From Streptomyces kronopolitis (GTDB lineage: Bacteria; Actinomycetota; Actinomycetes; Streptomycetales; Streptomycetaceae): DNA of 64,000 nt. The notes beneath the pieces were generated by a model, which was not told the DNA's origin, made no database searches, and was given only the letters and a program-made list of their open reading frames with translations. The translations under genes and the position numbers were made by a program. Below, in pieces: positions 25,844 through 35,778 of this stretch. Every line of letters begins with the position of its first letter. Position 1 is the first letter of the stretch. Where the stretch lies: positions 62,001 through 126,000 of the forward strand of contig NZ_BMND01000015.1 of the NCBI RefSeq assembly GCF_014646275.1, read 5' to 3'.

Positions 25844-26827
25844 ATGGACACGGTGGAATTCAGCCGCACGGTGCCACGGGAGCTCGTTCATCGGTTGAGC
25901 CTCACCGAGGTGTTCGTGACCGGCGTGCTCGCCCGGGACGAGGACACCTTCGACGTCGGGGTGCAGATCCCCCGCTCGCACGCCTTCTACCGGGACTCGG
26001 CGGCCTCCCGCCACGTCTACGACCCGATGGTCCTCGTGGAGGCGGCACGGCAGACACTCATCATGCTGGGTCACCATCTCTTCGAGATGCCGTTCGGCAC
26101 GAAGTTCATCCTGCGGGACATCGCCCTGCACCACGCGGACCTCACCGCGCTCATGGTGCGCGAGGTGCCCACCGAGGTGGTGCTGCGCTGCCGCGTCGTG
26201 CGCCGATTCCGCGGCCGCGAGGGCGTGCAGGGGGCACGGGTGGACTACAGCGCGCTGGTCGACGGCCAGGTGGCGGCGACGCTGGAGTGCAACATGTCCT
26301 GGGTGACGCCCGCCCGGTGGCAGGCGATGCGCGAGGAGCGACGCGCCGCGCTGGGGCTGCCCCTCCAGGCCGCCTTCGAGGCCAGCGGTCCCGAGCAGCG
26401 GATCCCGGAGGCGCTGGTCGACCGCAGGGACGCCGCGAACGTGGTCATCTCCCCGCTCCAGCACCCTCTCCCGCCGGACGGGGACGGCACGGGGACCGCG
26501 CTGCTCGTCGTCGACACCGGCCACCCCGTGCTGTTCGACCACCCCCTCGACCATGTCCCCGGCATGCTGATCCTTGAGGCGTTCCGGCAGCTGAGCATCG
26601 CCACCGCGGTCGAAACCGGGGCGCTGCCGTCGGCGTCCGCAGTTTTCACGGGACTGCGGGCGCGCTTCACCGGCTTCGGCGAGCTGGATCTGCCGATCAC
26701 TTGCGAGAGCGTCGGGGCGGCGGGCGACGGGAGGGATGCCGTGTTGCGCTGTGCGATGAAACAGGACGGACGCGCCATCGCCGACGGCGAGATCCGCCTC
26801 ACCGTCCCTCCGGGGAGGTGGGGTTGA
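25844..26827 (+). CDS. AfsA-family gamma-butyrolactone/butenolide synthase-like protein
   Basis: A 327-residue AfsA/ScbA/BarX-family protein of two tandem hot-dog repeats. Repeat 1 has VHRLSLTEVFVTG near residue 15, SHAFYRD and YDPMVLVEAARQT near 60 with the conserved Glu/Arg; repeat 2 has FDHPLDHVPGMLILEAFRQL near 225. AfsA enzymes join a beta-ketoacyl-ACP to dihydroxyacetone phosphate, the committed step to gamma-butyrolactone and butenolide signals. There is no receptor (ArpA-like TetR) or lactone reductase gene beside it, unlike signalling loci, so here it may build a structural part of a metabolite. GGGAGGGAG lies before the ATG. Confidence 0.93.
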   Translation: MDTVEFSRTVPRELVHRLSLTEVFVTGVLARDEDTFDVGVQIPRSHAFYRDSAASRHVYDPMVLVEAARQTLIMLGHHLFEMPFGTKFILRDIALHHADLTALMVREVPTEVVLRCRVVRRFRGREGVQGARVDYSALVDGQVAATLECNMSWVTPARWQAMREERRAALGLPLQAAFEASGPEQRIPEALVDRRDAANVVISPLQHPLPPDGDGTGTALLVVDTGHPVLFDHPLDHVPGMLILEAFRQLSIATAVETGALPSASAVFTGLRARFTGFGELDLPITCESVGAAGDGRDAVLRCAMKQDGRAIADGEIRLTVPPGRWG

Positions 26828-26828
26828 G

Positions 26829-27485
26829 ATGACCGCCACCGCTCACACCCCCGACACCGCTCACACCCCCGACATCGACGAACTGCTGACCCGCACGCCC
26901 ACCGTGCGCCGCCGACTCGACCTGTCGAGACCGGTCTCGCGGCCCCTGCTGACCCAGTGCCTCCAGCTCGCCCTGCATGCGCCCAACGGAGGAAACCGGC
27001 AGAACTGGCGCTTCCTGGTGATCGACGATCCGGAGACGAAGGCGGGGATCGCGCGCTATTACAAGGCCGCGTCGGACGCCTACCTCAGCGCCACCTCCCA
27101 GGCGGCGATGAGCGACAAGGCAGTGGCCGGCGTCCGCTACCTCGCCGACCATCTCCACGAGGTGCCCGCGCTCGTCCTGGCGTGCACCCGGGGACGACTG
27201 CCCGAAGACGCGTCACTCGCCCGGCAGTCCGGCTTCTTCGGAGCGGTCTATCCGGCGCTGTGGAGCTTTATGCTCGCGGCTCGCAGCCGTGGCCTGGGCA
27301 CCGCGCTGACCACGGTCCACCTCGCCCACGAACGCGAAGTGGCGGCGCTGGTCGGTATCCCGGCCGACGAGTTCACCCAGGTCGCCCTGGTGGCCGTCGG
27401 CCATGTCACGGGCGGCCCCGGCTTCCGTCGCACCCCGCGGCGGCCGCTCGACGAGGTCCTGTCCTGGAACCGGTGGCGCAGTTGA
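26829..27485 (+). CDS. Nitroreductase family FMN oxidoreductase
   Basis: A 218-residue nitroreductase-fold protein: TPTVRRRLDLSRPVSRPLL at the N-terminus, the FMN-phosphate region HAPNGGNRQNWRF near residue 50, and LAARSRGLGTALTT near 155. It begins one base after the AfsA-like stop, so co-translation is likely. These enzymes use FMN and NAD(P)H to reduce quinones, nitro groups or enones, or act as dehydrogenases in natural-product pathways. Together with AfsA it could provide the butenolide-type reduction or oxidation step; this is inference. Confidence 0.9.
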   Translation: MTATAHTPDTAHTPDIDELLTRTPTVRRRLDLSRPVSRPLLTQCLQLALHAPNGGNRQNWRFLVIDDPETKAGIARYYKAASDAYLSATSQAAMSDKAVAGVRYLADHLHEVPALVLACTRGRLPEDASLARQSGFFGAVYPALWSFMLAARSRGLGTALTTVHLAHEREVAALVGIPADEFTQVALVAVGHVTGGPGFRRTPRRPLDEVLSWNRWRS

Positions 27486-27493
27486 GTGGGGCC

Positions 27494-28390
27494 GTGACCG
27501 CTTCCCGGGTGCCGGCCCGGCTGGGAAGCTTCGTACTGCGGATGTTCCGCCCGCAGATCTACGTCACCTACGGCCTGTTGTGGACCCTGGCCCTGGAGGG
27601 CTCGGCCAAGGCTCTCTTCGGGGCTTCCTCGCACTGGTCTCCCTCCTGGTCGACCGCGATTCGCGCGGTGAGCGTCGTGCTGGCCCTGCTGTTCGCCCGC
27701 ATGGTCGATGAGCAGAAGGATCTGGAGTACGACCGCCGGCACCACCCGGACCGGCCCCTGGTGACGGGCGCCATCACGGTGGCGGAGCTGCGCTGTGCCA
27801 TGGCGCTGATCGCCGTGCTCGTCGTCGTGCTGAACGCGCTGGTCTCGGCCGTCTCCGTGCTGCTGATCCTGCTCGACCTCGGGTACCTGCTGTTCCTGGT
27901 CGCGCTGGAGCGCCGGTCCCCGCGGATCGGCGAGGGCCTCCTCGTCAATCTCCTCGTCAGCTATCCGGTACAGCTGGGGCTCTCCGTCTACCTCTATCTC
28001 TCGCTGCTGACCAGCGGCGCGATCGACGGTGACTGGCGGGCCGTCCCCCTGCTGGCCATGTTCGCCTGCGCCTTCCTCCAGTTCGAGTTCGCGCGGAAGA
28101 CCGAGTGGCGGCGGGATCCGCGGGCACGGCTGTACTCGGAGGTGCTCGGCCCGCGCGGCAGCGCGGCGGTCAGCCTCGCTCTCGCCGTGGGCGCGGTGGT
28201 CCTCGGCCTCCTGCTGTTCGGGAAGGCGGGCCTGCTGCCGGCGTTGAGCATCGTCTTCCCCGCGCTCGGCGCCTGGCGCTTCCTCGTGCGCCGGAAACCC
28301 TCCGGGCTGATGCTCCCCGCGATGGGCTTTGTGCTCTTTTTCCTTCTGCTGTGTTTCTGCGGGGCCGCAGCGATCGCTACGGGACGGTGA
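27494..28390 (+). CDS. UbiA-like prenyltransferase-family membrane protein
   Basis: A 298-residue polytopic membrane protein with about eight hydrophobic helices. The cytosolic Asp-rich loop reads MVDEQKDLEYDRRHHPDRPLV: a variant of the UbiA DxxxD prenyl-diphosphate site with the following D-R-P-L retained. A second, weaker charged loop (FEFARKTEWRRDPRARLYSE near residue 200) sits where UbiA proteins have the second motif. UbiA enzymes attach prenyl groups to aromatic or glycerol-phosphate acceptors. The GTG start lies eight bases after the nitroreductase stop. The substrate is unknown; a prenyl, alkyl or phosphoribosyl transfer is possible. Confidence 0.8.
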   Translation: MTASRVPARLGSFVLRMFRPQIYVTYGLLWTLALEGSAKALFGASSHWSPSWSTAIRAVSVVLALLFARMVDEQKDLEYDRRHHPDRPLVTGAITVAELRCAMALIAVLVVVLNALVSAVSVLLILLDLGYLLFLVALERRSPRIGEGLLVNLLVSYPVQLGLSVYLYLSLLTSGAIDGDWRAVPLLAMFACAFLQFEFARKTEWRRDPRARLYSEVLGPRGSAAVSLALAVGAVVLGLLLFGKAGLLPALSIVFPALGAWRFLVRRKPSGLMLPAMGFVLFFLLLCFCGAAAIATGR

Positions 28391-28404
28391 GAGAGGTGCG
28401 GACC

Positions 28405-29673
28405 GTGATCATCGACAAGGTGCGGATATTCGACGGGAAGCGGGTACTGGACCGCGGCTCGGTCGAGTTCGCCGACGGCGTCATCACGCGGGTCACCACG
28501 GATCGGACCGCCGGGAGTGCGTCGGCATCCACCGAGGTCATGGACGGAACGGGGCTGACGCTGCTGCCGGGTCTGATCGACGCGCATACGCATGTGTTCG
28601 GTGCCGAGAGCAATCTCGAACTGGCGCTGGCCTTCGGGGTGACGACCGAACTGGACATGTTCATGGGTCCGCCGGATGCCACCCGGGCGCTGTGCACCCT
28701 GGCCGGTGAGCGCCACGACCTCGCCGATCTGCGCAGTTCGGGGCTGCTGGCGAGCGCGCCCGGAGGGCACCCGGGCGTCGCCATGCCCCTCCTGCCGACG
28801 GTTTCCGGACCTGCGCAGGCCGACGCGTTCGTCGCCGCCCGACAGGCGGAAGGGGCGCACTTCATCAAGATCATGGTGGATGACGGCGCGCACCACGGGA
28901 TGTCGCTGCCGGCTCTGGACCGGGCGACGGTGACGGCCCTCGCCAGGGCCGCGCGGCGGCGGGGGCTGCTCACCGTGGCCCATGTGTCCGCCCTGTGGTC
29001 CGCGCGCGTCGCCCTGGACAGCGGCGTTGACATGCTGACGCACCTTCCGCCGGAAGCCGCGCTGGACCAGGCGTTCGTCAGCCGGACCGCAGCCGGGAAG
29101 CAGGTCGTCATCCCCACTCTGGTCATGCTGGAGATGTCCGCACCGCGGACGCCTCTCCCGGCTTGCCTGGGACGCTCTCTGGCGGACGATCCGCAGATCG
29201 CCGACCACCTCCCGGAACACGCCCGCACCGCGCTGGCGGAAGGCCGTGAAGGCCTCTGCATAGAGCGGGCGTCCCCGGAACACCACTTCGGCCACGCCCT
29301 GTCGAGCGTGGCCGCCCTGCATCGGGCCGGCGTGCCCGTGCTGGCGGGAACCGACACCAATTACCGGCCGGACCGTGCCTGCCCGGTCGTCCACGGCGCG
29401 AGTCTGCACGCCGAGCTGGCCCTCCTCGTGGCGGCCGGACTGACGCCGGCCGAGGCGCTCACGGCGGCGACATCCGCGCCCGCCGCGCACTTCGGCCTGT
29501 CCGACCGAGGGGTGATCGCGCCGGGGCGGCGTGCGGACCTCGTCCTCGTCAAGGGCGACCCGACGAGCGACATCCTTCACACCCGGTCGATCGAGGCGAT
29601 CTGGCGGGGCGGCATCCGCTTCGACCGCGAGGCGTACGACAAGCGCGCCGCCACCCGAGCGGGGGCGGCATGA
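28405..29673 (+). CDS. Amidohydrolase family protein
   Basis: A 422-residue metal-dependent hydrolase. The metal ligands are visible: HTH in GLIDAHTHVFG near residue 56, the Lys of FIKIMVDD near 155, His in TVAHVSAL near 192 and in MLTHLPPE near 212, and the Asp of LAGTDTNYRP near 315. The C-terminal GLSDRGVIAPGRRADLVLVKGDP is typical of the imidazolonepropionase/dipeptidase subgroup. GTG 28405 has GAGAGG eight bases upstream; GTG 28387, overlapping the UbiA-like stop, is an alternative. It could cleave an amide, lactone or cyclic imine in the pathway. Confidence 0.9.
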   Translation: MIIDKVRIFDGKRVLDRGSVEFADGVITRVTTDRTAGSASASTEVMDGTGLTLLPGLIDAHTHVFGAESNLELALAFGVTTELDMFMGPPDATRALCTLAGERHDLADLRSSGLLASAPGGHPGVAMPLLPTVSGPAQADAFVAARQAEGAHFIKIMVDDGAHHGMSLPALDRATVTALARAARRRGLLTVAHVSALWSARVALDSGVDMLTHLPPEAALDQAFVSRTAAGKQVVIPTLVMLEMSAPRTPLPACLGRSLADDPQIADHLPEHARTALAEGREGLCIERASPEHHFGHALSSVAALHRAGVPVLAGTDTNYRPDRACPVVHGASLHAELALLVAAGLTPAEALTAATSAPAAHFGLSDRGVIAPGRRADLVLVKGDPTSDILHTRSIEAIWRGGIRFDREAYDKRAATRAGAA

Positions 29674-29701
29674 CAGGGAACCACACGAAGCGGAGGACCA
29701 G

Positions 29702-30565
29702 ATGACCGACGGACAGCACCGCCTGGCGGGGGTCAGCAGCACCGCCCTGGTCGTGGGCATGGCCCGCGCGGCCGAGAGCGAGCGCCGGGACCGGCTGTTC
29801 GAGGACTCCCTGGCCGCGCGCTTCCTCGACGCCGCGGGCGTCGACCAGCAGGCGATCTGGAGCGAGGGGCAGGGAACCGAGTTCGCCGAGGCCATGGGTG
29901 ACTACTTCGCCCTGCGTACCCGGTACTTCGACGACTACTTCACTCAGGCGTACGCGGCGGGCCTCCGCCAGGTGGTCATACTCGCGGCGGGCCTGGACAC
30001 CCGCGCCTTCCGGCTGGACTGGCCGGCCGGAGTACGCCTCTTCGAACTGGACCGGCCCGAGGTCCTCGCGTTCAAGGAAGAAGTCCTCCACGGTGAGGTG
30101 CCGCGCTGCGCACGTGAGGTGATCGCGGCGGACCTGCGGGAGGACTGGCCCACGCTGCTGGCCGGGCGCGGGTTCCGCGCGGACGAGCCGACGGCCTGGC
30201 TGGTCGAGGGGGTGCTGGTCTACCTGACCGAGGGCGACGCGGATCGCCTGCTCGGCCGGATCAGCGCGCTGTCGGCGCCGGGAAGCCGGCTGTCGGTGGA
30301 GCATGTCACCCGGTCGATGGTGAACACGGACCAGGCCCAAGAGGCGGCAGCGGCCGCACCGGAGGGCGTCATGAACCTGCTGTCCTCCCTGTGGAAGAAC
30401 GAGATGACACGTCCTGCGGGCGACTGGCTCGCGGACCACGGCTGGAGCGCCGCGGAAGAACCGCTGACCGACCTGGCGACGCGCCACACCCGCCCGGTCC
30501 CCCCGGCGTTCGACCCCACCCTCCCCGGCGCCGGCCGGGTCGGCCTGTGGACCGCCGTCCGCTGA
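29702..30565 (+). CDS. SAM-dependent methyltransferase (LCM/PPM family)
   Basis: A 287-residue class I methyltransferase of the leucine-carboxyl-methyltransferase-like family common in actinomycetes. Signatures: LRTRYFDDYF, the SAM loop VVILAAGLDTRAFRL near residue 95, ELDRPEV (acid that binds the ribose) near 117, and WLVEGVLVYL near 165. Family members O-methylate carboxyls or hydroxyls. ATG 29702 has GGAGG six bases upstream; the gap to the amidohydrolase is 28 bases, so it is still in the operon. A late tailoring role on a carboxylate is plausible. Confidence 0.92.
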   Translation: MTDGQHRLAGVSSTALVVGMARAAESERRDRLFEDSLAARFLDAAGVDQQAIWSEGQGTEFAEAMGDYFALRTRYFDDYFTQAYAAGLRQVVILAAGLDTRAFRLDWPAGVRLFELDRPEVLAFKEEVLHGEVPRCAREVIAADLREDWPTLLAGRGFRADEPTAWLVEGVLVYLTEGDADRLLGRISALSAPGSRLSVEHVTRSMVNTDQAQEAAAAAPEGVMNLLSSLWKNEMTRPAGDWLADHGWSAAEEPLTDLATRHTRPVPPAFDPTLPGAGRVGLWTAVR

Positions 30566-30677
30566 CCGCGCCTCGGCCGTGAGCGTCACCGCGGCCGTCC
30601 CGCCGAAGCCCCACCACTCCCCCACCTCCCGACAGCCGCACCGGTCCCCCGGACCGCCTCACCCCTCAAGGACACCC

Positions 30678-31871
30678 ATGCCCGGCCACATCGTTGTCCT
30701 CAGCATCCCGGCGCAGGGGCACCTCCGCCCCGCGCTGGCCGTCACGGAAGAACTCGTCCGGCGAGGTCACCGCGTCAGCTTCCTGACCCCGGAGAGCTTC
30801 GCGCCCGCGGTGCGGGCGACCGGCGCCACCGCGGTCCCCTACGAGAGCCTGCTGACGGAGGTCCTGGGCCCCGGGCAGCTGCGGACACTCACGGCGGACC
30901 AACTGGCCTGGTCGGCCGTGCTGTTCCTCCAGGAGAGCGTGAACCTGGCGACGCTGGCCCGGCAGCTCTTCGCCGACGACGTGCCCGACCTGGTGCTGTA
31001 CGACATGATCGTCGCCCCCGCGGGACGAGCCCTGGAACAGCTCTGGGACCGCCCCGCGGTGCAGTCCACCCCCTCGATGGCGTCCAACGCCCACTACTCG
31101 CAGCTGCGCACCGTCCATGAGCAGAGCGGGGTGCCGCACGACCACCCGGCCGTCATCGAACTCGGCCACCGGGCCCAGCAGTTCGCGGACGACCTGGGCA
31201 TCACCGCCACGCCGGAGTACCTGGTGGACTGGGGCGCCGACCGGAGCCTGGTCTACGCGCCCCGGGAGTTCCAGCCGGCCGGGGAGACCTTCGGGAAAGA
31301 GACGGCATTCGTCGGCCCTTGCCTCTCCGCGGAGTACACCCGGGGCACCTGGGAGCCGCCCCGTGACGGGCTGCCGCTCGTCCTGATCTCGATGGGCACC
31401 CTCTACAACAACCAGCCGGACTTCTTCGCCACCTGCGTCCGCGCCTTCGACGGCCGGCCCTGGCACGCCGTGCTCACCCTCGGCAACGGCACCGACCCCC
31501 GGGAGCTGGGCCCGCTGCCGTCCAACGTCGAGGCCCATGCGTGGACTCCCCAGCTGGCGGTGCTGAGGCGGGCCGATGTCTTCGTCACCGCCGCGGGGAT
31601 GGGCAGCCTGATGGAGTCGCTGTACACGGCCACGCCGCCGGTGCTGATCCCCCAGATGCCGGAGACCTGGGTGGCCTCCGGCCGGGCGGTGGAACTGGGG
31701 CTCGGCACGCTGCTGGATCCCGCGGAGGTCACGGAGGACACCCTGCTGAACGCCGTGCGCGAGACGGCCGCGGACGAGGCGCTGCGCGAACGGGTGCGGC
31801 ACATGTCCGAGGCGGTGGAACGGGCCGGCGGCGCCGCACGTGCCGCCGAGACCCTGGAGTCCTGGTGGTGA
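30678..31871 (+). CDS. MGT-type (macrolide/YjiC) glycosyltransferase
   Basis: A 397-residue GT-B glycosyltransferase of family 1. The N-terminal domain has IVVLSIPAQGHLRPALAV with the catalytic His near residue 15; the C-terminal donor domain has LVLISMGTLYNN near 235 and TPQLAVLRRADVFV near 290. The signature FVTAAGMGSLMESLY has Ala where the family normally has the pyrophosphate-binding His (HAGMGS), which may change donor use or activity. ATG 30678 has AAGGA nearby; an in-frame GTG at 30579 would add a Pro/His-rich tail. It may glycosylate the product or give self-resistance, as OleD-type enzymes do. Last gene of the operon. Confidence 0.9.
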   Translation: MPGHIVVLSIPAQGHLRPALAVTEELVRRGHRVSFLTPESFAPAVRATGATAVPYESLLTEVLGPGQLRTLTADQLAWSAVLFLQESVNLATLARQLFADDVPDLVLYDMIVAPAGRALEQLWDRPAVQSTPSMASNAHYSQLRTVHEQSGVPHDHPAVIELGHRAQQFADDLGITATPEYLVDWGADRSLVYAPREFQPAGETFGKETAFVGPCLSAEYTRGTWEPPRDGLPLVLISMGTLYNNQPDFFATCVRAFDGRPWHAVLTLGNGTDPRELGPLPSNVEAHAWTPQLAVLRRADVFVTAAGMGSLMESLYTATPPVLIPQMPETWVASGRAVELGLGTLLDPAEVTEDTLLNAVRETAADEALRERVRHMSEAVERAGGAARAAETLESWW

Positions 31872-32003
31872 CCCTGTGCCGGTCGCCCCGTCCACCCCGA
31901 AAGCCTTCCGTGCGCTTCGGGCCGACAGCGGTCGCCCGCTAGAAGGAGCGGCGCGCCTGACCGGACGCGACGGGCCGGCCGAGGACTTCGCCGACGCAGC
32001 GCT

Positions 32004-32486
32004 TCAGGATTCGTCGGGCACCGCGTCGCCGTTGGCCGTGGCAGCTCTTCTCCGTCGGTACACCAGCGCTCCACCCACCACGAGGAGGAGCGCGGCGACC
32101 GCCCCCGCACCGATCGCCGGCTGCTCGGCGAACAGCCTTCCCAGCAGTTGCAGCGCGCCGATCCCGACCGTCGCGTATGCCAGTGCCCAGGCCGCTCCGC
32201 CCACGAACAGTGCCGGGAGGTAGCGCGGCAGCGGCATGTGCATGCTCCCCGCGAGGAAGTTGGCGGCGGTCTGGAAACCGACGGTCAGGAAGGAGACGGC
32301 CACCACCGGAGCGCCCCACCGCTGAATCGCCCGCTCGGCGCGCCGGAACTTGGGCGTGGAGATCCGTTCCGCGAGCCTGCCGCGTCGGGCACCGGCCCCG
32401 GCGAGCCAGCCGAGGGCGAAGGTCCCTCCGGCGCGCAGCAGGACGATGACGTAGAGACCGGCAGCCGTGAGCGCGACCTTATCCAC
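32004..32486 (-). CDS. DedA/VTT-like small membrane protein
   Basis: A 160-residue membrane protein with three or four hydrophobic segments. The stretch AVSFLTVGFQTAANFLAGS followed by LPRYLPALFVGGAAWALAY resembles the core of DedA/VTT (SNARE-associated) proteins, where a re-entrant helix carries RxxPxxRT; here that Arg motif is degenerate. It lacks the N-terminal half of a full DedA protein. The GTG start reads MDKVALTAAG. It is transcribed alone on the minus strand between the glycosyltransferase and the rpmF locus. Role unknown; lipid transport or envelope homeostasis for the family. Confidence 0.75.
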   Translation of the reverse strand: MDKVALTAAGLYVIVLLRAGGTFALGWLAGAGARRGRLAERISTPKFRRAERAIQRWGAPVVAVSFLTVGFQTAANFLAGSMHMPLPRYLPALFVGGAAWALAYATVGIGALQLLGRLFAEQPAIGAGAVAALLLVVGGALVYRRRRAATANGDAVPDES

Positions 32487-32868
32487 GACGTCTCGCCTGC
32501 CCGGCCCAGCCCTCGCCGTGGACCGCTTCTCCCGTCACCGCATGTCGCGAATCTCGCCCCAGCGGGCCCGCAAAGGGCACGAGGCCGTTCTCATACCTCA
32601 CCTGCATCTGCTGGTCCGTCCCTGCATGCGTGTCGAAGCGGCACTGGTTCCCCGGCACGACGCAGAGCGCTCCTGCGTCCAGGGGCCTTCCGGGCACGGC
32701 CCCTTGTCAGGCCCGCCCGGCACCCCCAGATTAAGCGAACGTGCGTGCGCCGGATACATGGCCCTCCTGCCACGTACTCCGGGTCGAAAGTGAGCACCTC
32801 GGGCTCCCTTGAACTCCGGCGGCTCCCCTCCTGTCTGGATAGGCGGGCCCCGGAGAGCGTTGTGATGA
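32487..32868. other. Intergenic stretch, no gene seen
   Basis: Between the DedA-like gene and the Zur-type box. Open frames here show no known family and have erratic composition. It should contain the leftward promoter of the DedA-like gene. Confidence 0.4.
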
Positions 32869-32883
32869 TGACATTCATTTTCA
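32869..32883 (+). promoter_or_regulatory. Zur box upstream of rpmF
   Basis: TGACATTCATTTTCA matches the actinobacterial Zur consensus TGAAAATGATTTTCA at 12 of 15 positions, with an intact right half. It ends 44 bases before the rpmF ATG. Zinc-repressed control is expected from the genes downstream. Confidence 0.75.
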
Positions 32884-32927
32884 TGTAGTGTGAGGGTCCA
32901 CGCTCACCCCCACACAGGAGGTCCGTC

Positions 32928-33098
32928 ATGGCCGTACCCAAGCGGAAGATGTCCCGCAGCAACACCCGGCACCGCCGCGCCCAGTGGAAGGCCGCAACTC
33001 CCCAGCTCATCCCCGTTACCGTCGACGGCTCGTCGTACCTGGTACCGCAGCGTCTGGCCAAGGCGTACGAGCGCGGCCTACTGCGCCCGGAGCGCTGA
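32928..33098 (+). CDS. rpmF: 50S ribosomal protein L32
   Basis: A 56-residue protein starting MAVPKRKMSRSNTRHRRAQW, the invariant L32 N-terminus, and ending YERGLLRPER. It has no Cys residues, so it is the zinc-free paralogue type. A perfect AGGAGG lies seven bases before the ATG. With the Zur box and the COG0523 GTPase five bases downstream this is a standard zinc-limitation unit: replacing a zinc-binding ribosomal protein frees zinc. Confidence 0.95.
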   Translation: MAVPKRKMSRSNTRHRRAQWKAATPQLIPVTVDGSSYLVPQRLAKAYERGLLRPER

Positions 33099-33103
33099 AC
33101 GGC

Positions 33104-34273
<1,170 letters not shown>

Positions 34274-34280
34274 AAGCTCC

Positions 34281-34319
34281 GGGTTGGGCAGTGGTCGCAG
34301 CCACGGCACTGCTCAACCC
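34281..34319 (+). terminator. Terminator after the rpmF-COG0523 unit
   Basis: Arms GGGTTGGGCAGTG and CACTGCTCAACCC pair over 13 positions with one G-T pair and a 13-base loop, starting 7 bases after the GTPase stop. There is no U tract, as is usual in Streptomyces. Confidence 0.75.
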
Positions 34320-34638
34320 GGCTCCCTGTACCCCGGCGCACAGCGGCGCAGCGTCCACCGTGCGCTCACCGCGGACACGGCTCAACGATCCTACTTTTAT
34401 AAGAGACCTTCTCATGAGGCCTCTCCACGCTTGTGGTCATACTGCGCAAGAGGGCGCAAAGGACAACTGACCAGGACGGGGACACGAGCAAACGGCGACG
34501 TGCTCCGGCGAAGAGCCGCCGACTCCCGGCATTCGTTCGACGATACCGCTCGGGCAATTCACCGGAAAGGAGCGGCCCCCGTCTCCCTGGGCAAACCCCA
34601 CAAGCACATCTGAGTCGGGGTGGGAGGAGGGCGGCAGC
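34320..34638. other. Intergenic stretch, no gene seen
   Basis: About 320 bases before the acyltransferase gene, with a comparatively AT-rich patch near 34385-34420 (ctacttttataagagacc) that may include a promoter. I see no gene on either strand. Confidence 0.4.
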
Positions 34639-35778
34639 TTGTCCGACGCCCCAACGGTTAGGATCGGGATGCTCCACACCGCACCGCGGCGCCCCTCCGG
34701 CCAAAGGGAGGATTCGCAGTCGCACCAGCAGTCGAGACTTCGCATTCTCGACGGGCTGCGCCCGCTGGCAGCCATCATGGTGTTGGCCTACCACTTCATC
34801 ACTCTGCGCGATGGCTGGGGCCAGGATCCGAGCACGTTTTCGACGCCCGTCTACCACCTGTCGGAGTACGGCTATCTGGGCGTGGAGATTTTCTTCCTGA
34901 TCAGCGGATTCGTGATCTGCATGAGCGCGTGGGGCCGTTCGCTCGGCGACTTCATAGCATCCCGGGTTTCCCGCCTCTATCCCGCATACTGGGCCGCCAT
35001 TCTGCTCACCGTCACCGTACTGACCGTGTACCCCAAGGTCCGCGGCCCCGGGGGCTGGGAAACGATTCTCACGAACTTCACCATGCTGCAACAAGGGCTC
35101 GGTGTCCCCAACGTCGATGACAGTTACTGGACATTGTTCGTCGAGCTGAAATTCTATGTACTGTTCGCGGTCATCATCTTCGCTGGTGTCACCTACCGCA
35201 GGTGCGTGATGTTCTGCGGGATCTGGACCGTGGCCGGAGTCGCTTCCCTGAAGGCGCATGACGGCCTGCTCTCGTTCTGGGCCATTGCCCCGTACTCGCC
35301 GTACTTCATCGCCGGCATAGCCTTCTACCTCATGCACCGCTTCAGGCCAACGGCTTTGCTGTGGGCCATCGTCATGGTGTCCTTCGCACTGGCGCAGCAC
35401 TACGTACAGGGCCGGCTGAAGATGAACCTCGGCGCCAAGGCGGAGTGGACCGCCAGCTGGCCGGCGCGGGTGATTATCCTGCTGGCCTTCGTGATAATGG
35501 CCGGAATTTCCCTGGGTTGGTTCGATCGGGTGCAGTGGAGATGGTTGACGATCTCGGGATCGATCACCTACCCGTTGTATCTCCTGCACATGTACATCGG
35601 ATTCACCCTCATCGCTCTCCTGCGCGATCATCTACCGGCGCCGGCAGTTCTGTTGATAACCGTTTCCGCACTGCTGGCGCTTTCCTGGGCGGTGTACAGG
35701 TATGTGGAACGCCCACTCGGACGCAGAATGCGCAGCGCTCTCACAAGGAGCATGCAGGAGATTCGATACTCTTCTTAG
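34639..35778 (+). CDS. Acyltransferase family 3 (OafA/YrhL-like) membrane protein
   Basis: A 379-residue integral membrane acyltransferase. The signature starts near residue 35 with LRILDGLRPLAAIMVLAYHF, including the conserved His; EIFFLISGFVI and FIASRVSRLYPAYW (the Arg-rich loop) follow near 85 and 105. About ten membrane helices. Family members acylate sugars, peptidoglycan or antibiotics at the membrane. The TTG start has a strong GGAGGAGGG seven bases upstream; ATG 34669 is an alternative. Its third-position GC is a little lower than its neighbours, which may mark transfer. It stands alone, so no partner pathway can be inferred. Confidence 0.9.
   Translation: MSDAPTVRIGMLHTAPRRPSGQREDSQSHQQSRLRILDGLRPLAAIMVLAYHFITLRDGWGQDPSTFSTPVYHLSEYGYLGVEIFFLISGFVICMSAWGRSLGDFIASRVSRLYPAYWAAILLTVTVLTVYPKVRGPGGWETILTNFTMLQQGLGVPNVDDSYWTLFVELKFYVLFAVIIFAGVTYRRCVMFCGIWTVAGVASLKAHDGLLSFWAIAPYSPYFIAGIAFYLMHRFRPTALLWAIVMVSFALAQHYVQGRLKMNLGAKAEWTASWPARVIILLAFVIMAGISLGWFDRVQWRWLTISGSITYPLYLLHMYIGFTLIALLRDHLPAPAVLLITVSALLALSWAVYRYVERPLGRRMRSALTRSMQEIRYSS

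Noticed and set aside
25844..26827. AfsA gene as a classical butyrolactone signalling locus
   Set aside because: No ArpA-like receptor or butyrolactone reductase gene next to it; it is embedded in a biosynthetic operon.
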